Positions 32,745 to 42,029 are shown, counted from the stretch's first letter. The stretch: 64,000 nucleotides of DNA from Skeletonema tropicum (GCA_037178625.1 CM074142.1:1364001-1428000); one strand, 5' to 3'. The notes: generated by a model from the letters alone, not told the origin. Translations and numbers: made by a program.

Positions 32745-32975
32745 AGATTATTTTAGTAACTACTCTCTCTAGACACTACGATCGGCATAGAAAGGAGAAC
32801 TTAAACCATGAGGGGCTCGGATTGTTCCCGAAGACGCCCTTGGGGCCTGCTAGGTAGGTTTGGTTGATGTTGGTTGATGTAAGTGGGTGGCAAACGCTTT
32901 GGTGCGGCGAGACTGCATGTTTGGAGGAAGTGGATGTTGGGTTTAGGGGTGGATAAGATGTAGGAGTCGCGAGTG
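32745..32975 (+). repeat. Dispersed repeat R1, U1 copy
   Basis: It shows the family landmarks ACTCTCTCTAGACAC, AACTTAAACCATGAGGGGCT, CCCGAAGACGCC, GGCAAACGCTTTGGTGC and GGAGGAAGTGGAT. The U2 counterpart is 46484-46714. Confidence 0.6.
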
Positions 32976-33057
32976 GGAGAATGATGCCATGCGCCGAGCT
33001 TTGAAGGTCGATTAGAGGTGAAAGAGCGAGACTCTAATCAGTTTCAAGATGCGCAGC

Positions 33058-33678
33058 TTAAAAGTACAAGCTGTTTCGTATCGAGTTCAAAGAGGCACAG
33101 CTCCATAATCGATGGTAAGGATGCGCATTGCGCTCCTCCTCTGTAACATCAGCCCCATTGAGATGAGACATCGAACAAGGAGGAGGGTTTGTCTGGAGAC
33201 TCATTTCTTGGAAGTCTTGCATGACATCTTGTTCTAAAAACAGAGCAGCTGTACGTGCCCGCTCTCTTGCCCATTGAGAATGCTGTGCCGATACTATGGC
33301 TAGCCTTGCTGAATGCGGAATCTGCGAGGCATGATGATGATGCCACCGCTGCTCTGCTAAGACGGCCCTTTGCAGGGCAAGCCTTCTATCCCTGTATTCT
33401 GCTGTTAGTTCAGGGTTGAGATACTTCTCGAGACCGAGAATCGCAGCAGCATTGATGGTAATGCCTTCTTGTTGTTGATTGATGAAGGCGCGATGATATT
33501 CGAGTTGCGAGCGGACCTCACGAACTCGGTGGGAGAACCACGACTTGAATAGATCAGTTTCTCCTTCGGAATACCAAAGTGTGGTTGTCTGCTCGTTGCT
33601 AAGTGAGAGATTATCAACAATGGCCATGAGGCTTCTATCGGAGAAGCGAACTTGCTTTTTGCTTCTTGTTGTATTCAT
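33058..33678 (-). CDS. Diatom-type hypothetical protein (WYSEGE...RR family), U1
   Basis: The 206-residue, soluble, mostly helical protein opens NTTRSKKQVRFSDRSL. It then has LWYSEGETDLFKSWF (about 34-48), GLEKYLNPELTAEYRDRR (about 82-99), an AVLAEQRW.HHH helix and an S.Q.SQWARERARTAAL helix. The spacing WYS..E...FK ... GLE ... RR ... AVL.EQ resembles an uncharacterised family that, from memory, is multicopy in diatoms. A paralogue lies at 42515-43051, and both are duplicated in U2 (46797-47417, 53870-54406). There is no signal peptide or membrane segment. Function unknown. Confidence 0.65.
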   Translation of the reverse strand: MNTTRSKKQVRFSDRSLMAIVDNLSLSNEQTTTLWYSEGETDLFKSWFSHRVREVRSQLEYHRAFINQQQEGITINAAAILGLEKYLNPELTAEYRDRRLALQRAVLAEQRWHHHHASQIPHSARLAIVSAQHSQWARERARTAALFLEQDVMQDFQEMSLQTNPPPCSMSHLNGADVTEEERNAHPYHRLWSCASLNSIRNSLYF

Positions 33679-33889
33679 CTTGACCAGAATGTTGCTGATG
33701 TTTATTGTGTGTCTAGCAAGTGTTTGTGTCCGCCAGCGCGCAGCAGTAGGTACCTACTTACTTCAGGCTCGGCCTTTATTACTTACTTCGGTGCGGGATA
33801 AATCGGCTTCCCAAAAAAAAATTTAAAGCTAGGCGCGCATGTTCACTGTAGGTCACATATTTTCCATACTAACTTAAAAAACATGTATT

Positions 33890-34180
33890 TTAAACTGACG
33901 AGGCCTTGAGTGTGGATGAGAACTCCTCCATCAGCACCAGGCACCTCGCTGTACTCACCATGATGGACAGGCCCAATAGGGCCTTCATTGACAGCCCCAG
34001 AGTTGTTGCCGACTCCAAACCAAAGGTACCTTCTGTCAGCGGACTACAGCAGCAGAGCATATTGTGTTGTCGGTTTATGAAATAAAGTTTTTGCCTCCTT
34101 AATTCGCATAACTTTGTGCGTGCAGCGCTGACCGATGAAGTGCCTCTACTTCTGATTACTCCTTCAGAGTTCAGATACAC
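33890..34180 (-). other. Open stretch of uncertain status
   Basis: The minus strand is open for 96 codons with no recognisable motif. The plus strand over the same bases also reads open (ALSVDENSSISTRHLAVLTM...). Either may be relic coding sequence. It is repeated in U2 at 47629-47919 with substitutions that do not decide between strands. Confidence 0.25.
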
Positions 34181-34253
34181 GATGATAATAGATGTGATTT
34201 CTTCGTAAATCTATATCGATTATTTATTTATTCCTATTTTTCCGTGTATAGAA

Positions 34254-34532
34254 TTATTCGTCATTGGTCGGATACTCAATTGCACTCATGTCTTCAAAAG
34301 CCTTACCAAACTTGTTGTACCTCTCCTTCTCTTCATCGGTGAAGTTGTCGTAGTCTGTGTCATCAACGTCACCTGCAATGATTTGTAGCTCATCAAAGTC
34401 AAGATATTCACTGATGTCGTAATCATCAACATTTGGAAGATCGTACTTTAGCTTCTTCATCTTGTCTATATCGACTCCTTCAATCACCTCGCACACCTTG
34501 ACACCGACCACCTTCCGACTTGGAGCTTCCAT
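34254..34532 (-). pseudogene. C-terminal part of an acidic protein, severed by the TIR element (U1)
   Basis: The frame MEAPSRKVVGVKVCEVIEG... to ...FEDMSAIEYPTNDE is very acidic in its second half (DVDDTDYDNFTDEEKERY). In U2 the same frame continues upstream without a break (DDENYTPNLATMEAPS), so the internal ATG here is not the natural start. In U1 the TIR element landed between those codons. Further upstream lies a foldback element and, beyond it, an open frame at 37715-38319 on the same strand. The two parts probably form one gene, although a simple join is one base out of frame. Confidence 0.5.
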
Positions 34533-34709
34533 TGTCGCTAGGGGGGAGCAAGCCCTGTGTTTTTTGGGGAGTCACGAGTGGTGCGCGCCAAGAATTTTCT
34601 CAAAATTTTTTGACCATGGCCAAAATTGGCCATCGCCTGATCGGAGTAAGAAATAGGACCCTTTGGCAGCTTATTCTCTGTTATTATTTGTTTTCATACT
34701 TTGAAACTG

Positions 34710-34748
34710 TTGGGGCGCATAGACGGGGGTATGGTCTATGCGCCCCAA
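34710..34748 (+). other. Perfect 15-bp hairpin inside the TIR element, copy 2
   Basis: The arms TTGGGGCGCATAGAC and GTCTATGCGCCCCAA enclose loop GGGGGTATG. Compared with 15176-15214, two pairs differ (T-A to G-C and C-G to G-C), and both remain paired. The loop sequence is unchanged. Confidence 0.87.
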
Positions 34749-34892
34749 GAGTTTGGTGGGCTCAAGTGCTCACCCTGTGGAGCTTTTGTTGCCAAACCAG
34801 CCAATTTTGTCGACAAAACTCCGATCTACAAAAGACTCAACGCATCGGAGAGCTCTCCGATGCAGCAAAGAGCTGACGATGCAGCAAAAGCA

Positions 34893-36509
34893 ATGATGGA
34901 AGAGAGTAATGATGATACCACGATGGCGGCCGGTGCCGAGGCAGTGCCAAAGCAAAAGAGGAGAAGGACGAAGAGCGGTATTAGCCGCAAGCCAAAGGGT
35001 GGCAAGCAGAAGAAATCCAACGCACCGCATGCCCCGAACGTCCCTCGGAACCCATCACAGCCAACACAGGCGCCGACGTCAGATAATAATACGGCAGATC
35101 CAAGAATATTCAATCTGAAGAGGGCAACGCAAAGGCGAGATAAGCAAATAGAAGTATTGTCTGCTGATAACCAACAACTGAAAAGGAAAGTCGAGACTAC
35201 CGCAAGAGAAATTCAATCGGTTGAACGTGAGACTGCAATGAAAGTGAACGCCATTGAGAAGGGGGCAGAGAAAGTGCACGAGAGGGCTGAAAAGAAGATG
35301 AAGCGTGCAGCAGAGGTGACGACTACAGCTAATGTCAAAATGGCCGCCGCAGCAAAAGCAGCTACTGACGCAAAAGAGATGAAGAAGGAGGCTTCAAAAG
35401 AGAAGACTATCGCAACAAAGGAGAGGAAGCAAATCAATAACAATAAATTTGGGGCACTCACCCAACAGATGGAGGCCTTCGTGACACTTGTAGGTATGAA
35501 TGCTTCTGCGGTTGGCCAGGCGCGCATCAATGGTGATTTCTATCGAGTCGAGACAGAGCTTCAAAAGAAGAAGAAAGAAGATGCAGATGAAACTCAACCT
35601 CAAAACGGTACTGTGATTGACCTTCCTCCTCAATTACTCACGACAGTGATTGAATTTGCACTATCTAAAACAAAGCAGGTGCGAAAGAAGGAGCAAGTAG
35701 CTCTCCGCAATCAGCAAGAAAAGAGGGCGCAAAGATTAGAGCTGATGAAAAAGGCAGGATACGAGAAGGCCACCCAGCTTCTCATTGATTGTCTGTACTA
35801 CCATGATATGTACTATTCTGAAAGGCGGCTGAGAAGTGCGGCAGCTGTAGATGAGATGCTTGGCCAACTAAAAAGTAAGACGGCAAAGTTAGATGAGATC
35901 AAAGAACAGATCCGTATCAGAGTACTTGGACTTGGCTGGGAAGACTTACATCATCCATGGAGTAAAGATGGTAAGGAGTATTCGGTAGATATCCTTGCCG
36001 ACTGGTTAAAGAACAAAATTATACCGGAAGAGGACAAAAGGCCAATTCCAGAAAAGCCTCCTGTCAAAAGACTTGAGCGGAAGGCTTTGCCAGTGCTTGG
36101 AACATTGTCTGCCGATGTTGCTAAACTTAACGTCATGTCAGAAGAAAAAGAGCAAGAAATTAGGGACAAGGCAACCGAAATGCGTGACGAGCGGGAGTTG
36201 GACGGAGTTGGAGACAGATACGGTGAAATGCAACCTAGACTCCACCCTGCATTGGATGAAAGCTTGATTGATCGTCGCATTGAAATCTGTTTGACGCGTG
36301 GTGAGCAGCTAATGTGGCATAGTGGGAAGGTGGTTGGGATAAAGAGAAGAAAGAAAACTTTCGAAATGCTATACGATGAAGATGTTGTAGATGATGACGA
36401 ACCTCGTTTGCAAGAAGTTAAGCTGCTGCCAAGCTTTTGGATCAAGGCTAAGCAAGGCGGATGGAGATTAGCTAAAGAGGAGGTGGAGATGGAGCGTGCG
36501 CAACCTTGA
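34893..36509 (+). CDS. Coiled-coil cargo protein of the TIR element, intact copy
   Basis: From ATG 34893 (MMEESNDDTTMAAGAEAVPK) the protein has 538 residues. The frame stays open upstream through the hairpin (possible ATG 34731). In order, it has a basic nuclear-signal-like stretch (KQKRRRTKSGISRKPKGGKQ), a Pro-rich spacer and a coiled coil (about 75-190). A helical region follows (LLIDCLYYHDMYYSERRL, about 290-310), then the motif RVLGLGWEDLHHPWSKDG and the segment EYSVDILADWLKNKIIPEE. The C-terminal domain is RGEQLMWHSGKVVGIKRRKK...LYDEDVVDDDEPRLQEVKLLP. I recall similar GLGWEDLHH-type proteins as repeat-associated in other eukaryotes but cannot verify this. No DDE/D triad, Tyr or Ser recombinase, or Rep/helicase motif is apparent. 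Its role in mobility is unknown. Confidence 0.7.
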   Translation: MMEESNDDTTMAAGAEAVPKQKRRRTKSGISRKPKGGKQKKSNAPHAPNVPRNPSQPTQAPTSDNNTADPRIFNLKRATQRRDKQIEVLSADNQQLKRKVETTAREIQSVERETAMKVNAIEKGAEKVHERAEKKMKRAAEVTTTANVKMAAAAKAATDAKEMKKEASKEKTIATKERKQINNNKFGALTQQMEAFVTLVGMNASAVGQARINGDFYRVETELQKKKKEDADETQPQNGTVIDLPPQLLTTVIEFALSKTKQVRKKEQVALRNQQEKRAQRLELMKKAGYEKATQLLIDCLYYHDMYYSERRLRSAAAVDEMLGQLKSKTAKLDEIKEQIRIRVLGLGWEDLHHPWSKDGKEYSVDILADWLKNKIIPEEDKRPIPEKPPVKRLERKALPVLGTLSADVAKLNVMSEEKEQEIRDKATEMRDERELDGVGDRYGEMQPRLHPALDESLIDRRIEICLTRGEQLMWHSGKVVGIKRRKKTFEMLYDEDVVDDDEPRLQEVKLLPSFWIKAKQGGWRLAKEEVEMERAQP

Positions 36510-36946
36510 GTACCAATGTTAAAGTAGGGGGGGAGTAATGTATTCGTAGTAGAAAGAAGTGTGTAACTCAAGTTCTACTAAGTGATAATTAATCCAGTAG
36601 TTCGATACACGTAGCTTGCAGAGCCTAAATGAGATTAAAAGAGGAGGTGGAGATGGAGTGCGCAACCTTGAGTACCAATTCCTACATAGAATAAATTGCG
36701 GGAGCGAAATTTGGCGCCATCCATCACTTTCAATTCATGACTCAATGGCCAAAAATGTGCTCCTATGTAGTGCCAAAATGGGTATGAAGAAATGGAACAA
36801 ATAGCACGAAACTTTGGATATATCTACATTGGATATATATGAATTCATGTATGCAATAGTATTTGGTATAAAACCTATTTGAAAATTCATCATTCTGGGC
36901 TTGCTCCCCCCTATTGTCGCCAGATTGGGCGTGTAATTTTCATCAT

Positions 36947-37714
36947 CTGTATGATTTGAAAGTGATGATACAATATTTTTCAACTTAGATTAGGACGTTA
37001 ATTACAATCTGTATGATTTGAAAGTGATGATACAATATTTTTCAACTTAGATTAGGACGTTAATTACTTGAACGAGTAGAGTAATGAACTCGTTTCGGTT
37101 AGACCTTCATCGGCAAGTGTCAACGTGAGACAGCCCCAGGAGCGGGCTGTTCTAATGAATCTTTTGTATAGTGGTGAACGGAGAAAAATGAAATGAACGG
37201 AGAAGTGAACGTCTTTTTGTATGATTTGAAAGTGATGATACAATATTTTTCAACTTAGATTAGGACGTTAATTACTTGAAAGTTTATTATTGCCTATCAT
37301 GGAGCCCCAACGATACGATCAGCTGTGACGAAAGCAAAACTGATACAAGAACCCGGCAAAGAGGCCAGTAAGTATTTTGATGGGGAGCCCGATCCTGACT
37401 GATCGAGCTCCCCTCCTTTTACTCTCCCGAGGAGCTGCCTTCCGGCAGCTCAGCTCGGGAGAGCAAAAGCTTCTCCTGTCTGAAAAGACATTGAACCGCG
37501 TCTGAAAAAGACGTTCACTTCTCCGTTCATTTCATTTTTCTCCGTTCACCACTATACAAAAGATTCATTAGAACAGCCCGCTCCTGGGGCTGTCTCACGT
37601 TGACACTTGCCGATGAAGGTCTAACCGAAACGAGTTCATTACTCTACTCGTTCAAGTAATTAACGTCCTAATCTAAGTTGAAAAATATTGTATCATCACT
37701 TTCAAATCATACAG
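36947..37714. mobile_element. Foldback element, U1 copy
   Basis: Long inverted arms of about 208 bp (37009-37216 and 37506-37714) begin CTGTATGATTTGAAAGTG. The terminal 59 bp is additionally repeated directly at 36947-37005 and again near 37218-37280. Between the arms are two strong GC-rich hairpins, GGGGAGC...GAGCTCCCC (about 37381-37412) and CTCTCCCGAG...CTCGGGAGAG (about 37421-37462). There is no coding capacity and no clear target duplication. It splits a minus-strand gene. Confidence 0.8.
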
Positions 37715-38319
37715 ATAGCACTTTCTGTGCCACCATCCTTGCCCCGTCCCAAAAGATATGGAATGCAACAGCCCATTTCATCCGCGATTGTTTGGTTTGC
37801 TCGGATGTACATTGTGGAAGTGTTTGCGTCTCGGTGTAGCGGAAACCATTCGTGCCCATCACCCATCTTGCCAATGCATGGTGCCCAATCGCCACCAACT
37901 GTATTATTTGGAGATGGTAGCCGCTCACCCTGAGGCCGAATATAATTGTGAGACAGTAGAGATGGTCCTGTTGCAGCATCATCATTAATATTTCCCCGAC
38001 GACGTGCGGAGGTGACAAGAGGATTACTACTCTGGATACGCCGTGGATGAACGTTTTTTTCAAGGCGGCCGCCAACGGTGAGGTTGATGTCAAATGTTCC
38101 ATCAGTATGGACACGGGAGACATAGCCAGTCCCCCCTTCACTATCAGGGCAATTGTATCTCCTCTCCCCTTCGATCGTCAGAAGGGCGCCGACGGTCACT
38201 ACGGATGGTATCGATGAAAGAGGCAGCATGTTTCGGCTGTAGTAACGGTTTGTTGTCATCGTCTTTTTGACAAGTGCAGATTTGAAATTTGAATCAGCCA
38301 CACTGGAGGTCAAAAACAT
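37715..38319 (-). pseudogene. N-terminal part of a foldback-interrupted gene with an SH3/Tudor-like domain (U1)
   Basis: From MFLTSSVADSNFKSALVKK the frame contains VTVGALLTIEGERRY, EGGTGYVSRVHTDGTFDINL and LEKNVHPRRI (about 42-95). This is the V..G....G.GYV.....DGT.DV......E..V...RI pattern of small SH3/Tudor-like modules frequent in diatom hypothetical proteins. It continues through NNTVGGDWAPCIGKMGDGHE and IADEMGCCIPYLLGRGKDGG. The frame leaves host sequence at 37715 and stops 4 codons into the foldback. Codons on the far side (NYTPNLATMEAPS...) probably belonged to the same gene. Function unknown. Confidence 0.55.
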
Positions 38320-38427
38320 ATTCTAAATAATTTTTTATTTTATTAGACAGTTTACGTGTGGAGTACAGGCCTAGCTTTCAAAAAAATTTTGGGAGGCCGA
38401 TTTATCGTGCTCCGAAGGAAGTATGTA

Positions 38428-39140
38428 CTCCCTCTGTCCCACAAAAAATGAGCTTTTTGATGTAAAATAGTTAAAATTTGGTCAATTTTCGTCCAAAAAA
38501 TTGCTATTGCACATCGTTGGAAAGCTTATTTCACGCCGGTTACAATTATATGGAGGTTGGAGGTTGTTAAGCAAGTATTTTTTATTATATTGTGACAAAA
38601 GGCGTTAAAATATCCTTAAAATCTAACCCTAATGTGAAACTGAAGAGGCCTCTCGGACACTTGTGTAGGACCTCACGTAGGAATAAGTACGTCAAAGAGC
38701 TAGTTTTTTGTGGGACTACGATTAACTTCAAATTTTTTTTTTTTTCAAGATAAATAAGTGATTAGTTTAGGATGGTATTCAGGAGCTGTTTACTGGGCAA
38801 GCTGGATCTGAACTTGCCCATTTTAGGTAATAAGAGGAGTGCAGTCTAGGTATCTCTAGTTCAGTGGCAAGTCCGCACTCCTCTTGTCACCTGTGCTAGG
38901 TGATGGTATGTTCCTCCTCCCTCCTACTCTCAACTGCCTCTCGACAGGTGAGAGTGAGAGTCCTCACTCAACCTCTGCCACCGCAGAGGTGGGGGAGAGG
39001 GGATTACTCCCCACTCCAGGTGTGCCAGTTGGACATCCCCGGCCCATTCTCAATGAGTGGCCGGATGCGGTGGTGCCTGTCCCTACTCCCTCTGAGCAGG
39101 AGGGAGTTCAAATAGCTCATTTTTTGTGGGACAGAGGGAG
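38428..39140. mobile_element. Stowaway-like MITE (Tc1/mariner type), U1 copy
   Basis: This 713-bp element has a perfect 27-bp terminal inverted repeat starting CTCCCTCTGTCCCAC and a TA target duplication (38426-38427, 39141-39142). The ends closely resemble plant Stowaway MITEs (CTCCCTCCGT...), which are mobilised by mariner-like transposases. It contains further short inverted repeats (AAGAGGAGTGC...GCACTCCTCTT) and no transposase. Confidence 0.8.
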
Positions 39141-39214
39141 TACCTACATGAACTTCTCCACTTCGCCGCGCGAGCATTGATAGTACATTCATAGATAGAT
39201 TATTTTATTCACTA

Positions 39215-39900
39215 CTCCCTAGACACCTGTGTCAGTAGAGAAAGAAGAATTTAAACCTGGAGGGGCTCGGGCTGGTCCCGAAGAAGCCTGTGTAGCCTGC
39301 CGGGAACTAACTGGTCGACGGATGTGGAAAGCGAACGCCTTGGTGCAGGCGAGGCCAAACTGTTGAAGGAAGTGGATCTGAGGGGTGGGTGCTGTATAGG
39401 AGTGGCCATAGAATCGCTGGTGGGTACATAGTAATACAGTAGGGTTTACGTGGTGTGCGGTTTGCTCATAAGTAGCGTTGGGTCGCTGTCGCAGCGCTAT
39501 GATTACAAAGTTTGAACCAGTGTTGTAAGGTAAGAACCCTTCTTAGTCCATGAGGTTATCCCTTTGGCCAGCAAAGTAGATATATACCTTCTACACCTGC
39601 AACTCCACCCCAACCCCAGCCAATCTTCTTTCAGTTACTATCTCCCTAAGCGTAGGCACTAGTGCCAGTAGAGAAAGGACAACTTAAACCTGGAAGGACT
39701 TGGGCTGGTCCCGGTCCCGAAGACGCCTGTGGCTGGGGGGGCTGCTGGGTACTAATTGGTCGACGTCGACGGAGTGGAAAGCGAATGCTTTGGCTTTGGC
39801 TTCGGTGCAGGCAAGACCGAATTGTTTGAGAAAGTGGATTTTGGGGGTGGGTGCTATGTAGGGATGGCCATAAAATTTCTGGTGGGCTGGTTTGGATGAG
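39215..39900 (+). repeat. Two dispersed R1 repeats (39215-39432 and 39645-39900), U1
   Basis: Both copies have TTTAAACCTGGA/CTTAAACCTGGA, GGGCTGGTCCCG, GTGGAAAGCGAA and GTGGGTGCT.TGTA.GG. The second copy is extended to about 40140. Between them, 39460-39575 holds another repeat (TGCTCATAAGTAGCGTTGGG ... TTATCCCTTTGGCCAGC) that recurs at about 43279-43400. Confidence 0.6.
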
Positions 39901-40141
39901 GACCACGAGGAGTTTGCAAGGGGGTGGATGCCATGTGGGGCCGAACTTTGGAGGGAGTCGAGGTACACCTAGAGTACATCTTTGCAGCTTGAGGCCAGTT
40001 GGCTGTGAAGGAGAGTGGTCGAATCGGGTCGTCACCGAAAAGGAATCTGCCGAGCATTGCCGCCATAGGGACATATTGCCAACATTTGGAGGTGTTTGGC
40101 GTCCGCGTGGAGGGTACGAATACGAAGAACGTCCTCTCTAG

Positions 40142-40560
40142 TCATTGTGTTGGTGGCGACAGGACTACTTCCCATTTTCGTGTGAACTTCCTCTTCTCTG
40201 CGGCTTGTAGACATCGTTCAGCATTGCCTGTATAATATGATGAAATGTCTTCAACTTCAAGGACAGGGTCAGAGGGAGGATCAGGACCATGGTTGATAGT
40301 GATGTCAGCGCTGGCAAAGTGAGACGGGGGGAGGTTGGAGTCTCCAAGTGTGTGGTGGGCTGGTACTCGATGTCTTCGCTTCGGGCTCTTGGACGAACAA
40401 GACGAGGCGAAGTCGTGCTCCCAACTGGAGTCAAAAGCTTCCCATGCCCTGTCGACTTCTTGTTGAGAGATGTCAATATCAATGCCCAATTGGTCTCTGT
40501 CAGAGATATCATCGCGAACCTCTTTCAGTCTTTCAGAATATCATACTGAGGAAGAGTTAA
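40142..40560 (-). pseudogene. Decayed copy of the SQQEVDRAWEAFDSSW protein, U1
   Basis: The minus strand encodes DDISDRDQLGIDIDISQQEV.RAWEAFDSSWEHDFASS... This is homologous to the better-preserved fragment at 41727-42029 (DDITDRDPLGIDISQQEV...). A stop and frame change upstream (ILKD followed by TGA where the relative reads MLKEVRDD) and the absence of an ATG mark it as broken. The 110 residues after the shared part have no recognisable motif. Function unknown. Confidence 0.45.
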
Positions 40561-40819
40561 GCTATCATAGATACCGCAGTTGTAGTTGACGACGAAGAAT
40601 CCATTTCGAGTGCTTGGAGTAGACTGTCGATCTCACGATGTATCGATCCGGGTCGTCTGGCGAGCCTTCGCGCAGCAGTAGAGGATCTCAGCGATTGGAT
40701 AGAAGAGAATGACACGGATCCCTACTTACAACATCTGATCGAAGAGTACCTCCTTGGCATGGAGAATTGGACATGTTGTGTGATATTATTGATGGACTTC
40801 CTGGACACATTTTGAATTT

Positions 40820-41526
40820 GCAGAGATACATGACACACTTGGGTGGGATAATTTCGTTGAAGGAGTATCAGCAAGCATCTGGTCCACATTCAAGCACAGT
40901 ATCAATCCACCATTCATACTTTCGTTCAACCTGCATCCTGGGCTAGTGGACTCATGAGACAACTTCTCCTTCTGAAACATCAGCAATGGCATTATCGCAA
41001 TTGTACAGTGCACTACAAAGCAGACGGCAGATCTCTTCCCCAACACGAACGCATTCTCCAGAAAGTTACGTGTCTCCTCAAAACGGACGAGGATATGTTC
41101 CTGCCGGAAGATAGGGATCTATTGCACATTGATTTCGCTCATCTGGCTGAAGGACCAACTATAGATAAAGAAAGATGGATAGCCAGTATGGAATCAGCCA
41201 TGGTAGTTCGCAGAGTACACTGGGCTAGACGGAGTCGGCGTTTCGACTACCTAATCTGTGGAACAGACGACGTTCGCGCAACTCTGCTTCGGACACCTGG
41301 GCTTCCAGTTCAGACGACACATATGTTGATGTTGGATCAGATAATAACGAAGAGGATGATGATGACGACTCACCCTCCAGTGTGGAGTCCGAAAGAGATA
41401 CCGCGCACCCTCCCCCAGTGCTTCAATCTCGACAATATATCACGTCATACTTTCCGCCTCGTAGGGACTCAGAAGGTAGCATTCGTTTTCGACGCAGACG
41501 ACGACGATCGTAGTATGGTGCAGTAA
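40820..41526 (+). pseudogene. Repeat-associated fragment (GWDNF...HQQWHYRN type), U1
   Basis: A first frame reads AEIHDTLGWDNFVEGVS, then shifts, and the second runs HIQAQYQSTIHTFVQPASWA into MRQLLLLKHQQWHYRNCTVH... and LLKTDEDMFLPEDRDLLHID, with a stop at 41526. I recall this block (GWDNF.EGRI ... H.QW.YRN...H ... LLPEDR.LL.IDF ... W...ME.A) as a recurrent, repeat-associated protein in algal genomes, often near LINE-type reverse transcriptases. That assignment is from memory only. The frameshift at about 40865 makes it a relic. Confidence 0.5.
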
Positions 41527-41726
41527 GTTGTGTCAAAAATGACCAAATTCCCCAGGAAGCCTCGTAGAGGCTTCTTGGAGATGGTATCATTACCGTTGCG
41601 GTTTCACGAAGCCTAAGAAACACAAAAGAGATGTGTACTTGTCTAGATTATAGAGAGTAGTTTTCTAACAAAAGTTTAAGCGTTGAATAGATTCTAAAGT
41701 TGATAACAAATAATGGAACTCTTGAC

Positions 41727-42029
41727 CTATTGATGTTGTACTTTTTGAATTGTATTCAGGCTCTTGGACGAACAAGACGAGGCTAAGCCGTGCTCCCAAC
41801 TGGAGTCAAAAGCTTCCCATGCCCTGTCGACTTCTTGTTGAGAGATGTCAATACCCAATGGGTCTCTGTCAGTGATATCATCGCGAACCTCTTTCAGCAT
41901 GTCATACTGAGGATGATTTAAGCTATCATTGATACCACAGTACACAGAGGAATTGTCTTCAGATGACGACGAAGAATGTGCTAGGAGTAGACTGGATCTC
42001 AATGGAGCTTGACTCAAGATTTGATACAA
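41727..42029 (-). CDS. Small Ser-rich protein, SQQEVDRAWEAFDSSW family, U1
   Basis: From MYQILSQAPLRSSLLLAHSS the frame contains an acidic/Ser run and QYDMLKEVRDDITDRDPLG, then SQQEVDRAWEAFDSSWEHGL. The last few residues (NTIQKVQHQ) may run past the true end. The partial duplicate is at 40142-40560. With only 100 residues and no known domain, it may be a gene or a fragment. Confidence 0.35.
   Translation of the reverse strand: MYQILSQAPLRSSLLLAHSSSSSEDNSSVYCGINDSLNHPQYDMLKEVRDDITDRDPLGIDISQQEVDRAWEAFDSSWEHGLASSCSSKSLNTIQKVQHQ

Larger units (their letters stand above)
34539..36913 (+). mobile_element. TAGGGGGG-ended TIR element of unknown class, copy 2 (U1 only)
   Basis: The 2,375-bp element has 17-bp TIRs (TAGGGGGGAGCAAGCCC) and a 7-bp target duplication TTGTCGC (34532-34538, 36914-36920). 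The homologous place in U2, 48271-48277, has a single TTGTCGC and no insert. This proves the boundaries and shows that insertion followed the segmental duplication. Near the right end a 40-bp stretch (AGAGGAGGTGGAGATGGAG...CAACCTTGAGTACCAA) occurs twice, once at the end of the gene and once about 150 bp later. An internal TAGGGGGGGAG near 36524 imitates the terminus. Confidence 0.92.

Noticed and set aside
36947..37280. Direct repeats in the foldback as a CRISPR-like array
   Set aside because: There are only three 59-bp copies with irregular spacing, and they pair with an inverted copy; this is a transposon structure.
37381..37462. GC-rich hairpins that look like bacterial terminators
   Set aside because: The window is eukaryotic nuclear DNA and the hairpins lie inside a foldback element.
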